Shown one piece after another: positions 26,738 to 64,000 of a stretch of 64,000 bases of DNA. Under the pieces are notes generated by a model that worked only from the letters and a program-made list of their open reading frames with translations, did not search any database and was not told the origin of the DNA. Position numbers and translations under genes: made by a program. Position 1 is the stretch's first letter. Each line of letters starts with the position of its first letter. Source of the stretch: Phoebastria nigripes (Eukaryota; Chordata; Aves; Procellariiformes; Diomedeidae); NCBI GenBank assembly GCA_035582835.1, contig JAYKAV010000778.1, positions 2,259,236 to 2,323,235 on the forward strand, given 5' to 3'.

Positions 26738-26741
<4 letters not shown>
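26697..26741 (+). other. Upstream ORF ending on the PRSS12 start codon
   Basis: ATG at 26697 opens a 14-codon frame whose TGA stop (26739-26741) overlaps the PRSS12 ATG (26738-26740) as ATGA. The same frame is open back to an ATG at 26220 (173 codons), which is probably a side effect of GC-rich sequence. If these ATGs lie in the transcript, they could limit PRSS12 translation or allow re-initiation. The 5' end of the mRNA is unknown. Confidence 0.5.

Positions 26742-64000
<37,259 letters not shown>

Overview
The window is bird nuclear DNA. It contains two interrupted vertebrate genes with large introns and clean GT-AG junctions. It also holds CR1 retroposon copies with the avian ATTCTATG-type and ATTCT-type tails, very old CR1 and MIR-like relics, and two GC-rich CpG islands. 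No bacterial, plasmid or phage feature is present. Scattered single N bases and one 195-base N run show a draft assembly. I cannot name the species.

Left part (1-10404, minus strand): the 5' half of METTL14, the non-catalytic partner of METTL3 in the mRNA N6-adenosine methyltransferase complex. Exons 1-6 (codons 1-167) are recognisable and join in one open frame. The methyltransferase-like core lies beyond the left edge. The promoter is a CpG island (about 9.9-10.75 kb) with ETS, CCAAT, GC-box and YY1-like sites just upstream of the start codon.

Middle (about 10.5-26.1 kb): about 16 kb of AT-rich intergenic DNA separating two head-to-head genes. I find CR1 copies, short tandem duplications and old repeat relics there, but no supported gene.

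Right part (26738 to the right edge, plus strand): PRSS12 (neurotrypsin), a secreted mosaic serine protease known from mammals to cut agrin at synapses. Visible parts are the signal peptide and start of the proline-rich segment (exon 1, cut by the N gap), four complete SRCR domains each on two exons, the zymogen activation exon (QKR/IIGG), and the first protease exon with the catalytic histidine (TAAHC). The kringle should lie in exon 1 and is not visible, so it is probably lost in the gap. The exons for the catalytic Asp and Ser are beyond the right edge.

The two genes are neighbours in the same divergent orientation in human 4q26 (from memory), so this is conserved synteny. Nothing suggests that they act together. 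I see no new biological system. The points most worth a second look are the kringle lost in the gap, an upstream frame whose stop overlaps the PRSS12 start codon, the phase-symmetric SRCR exon pairs, and a duplicated segment in the intron of the fourth SRCR domain.
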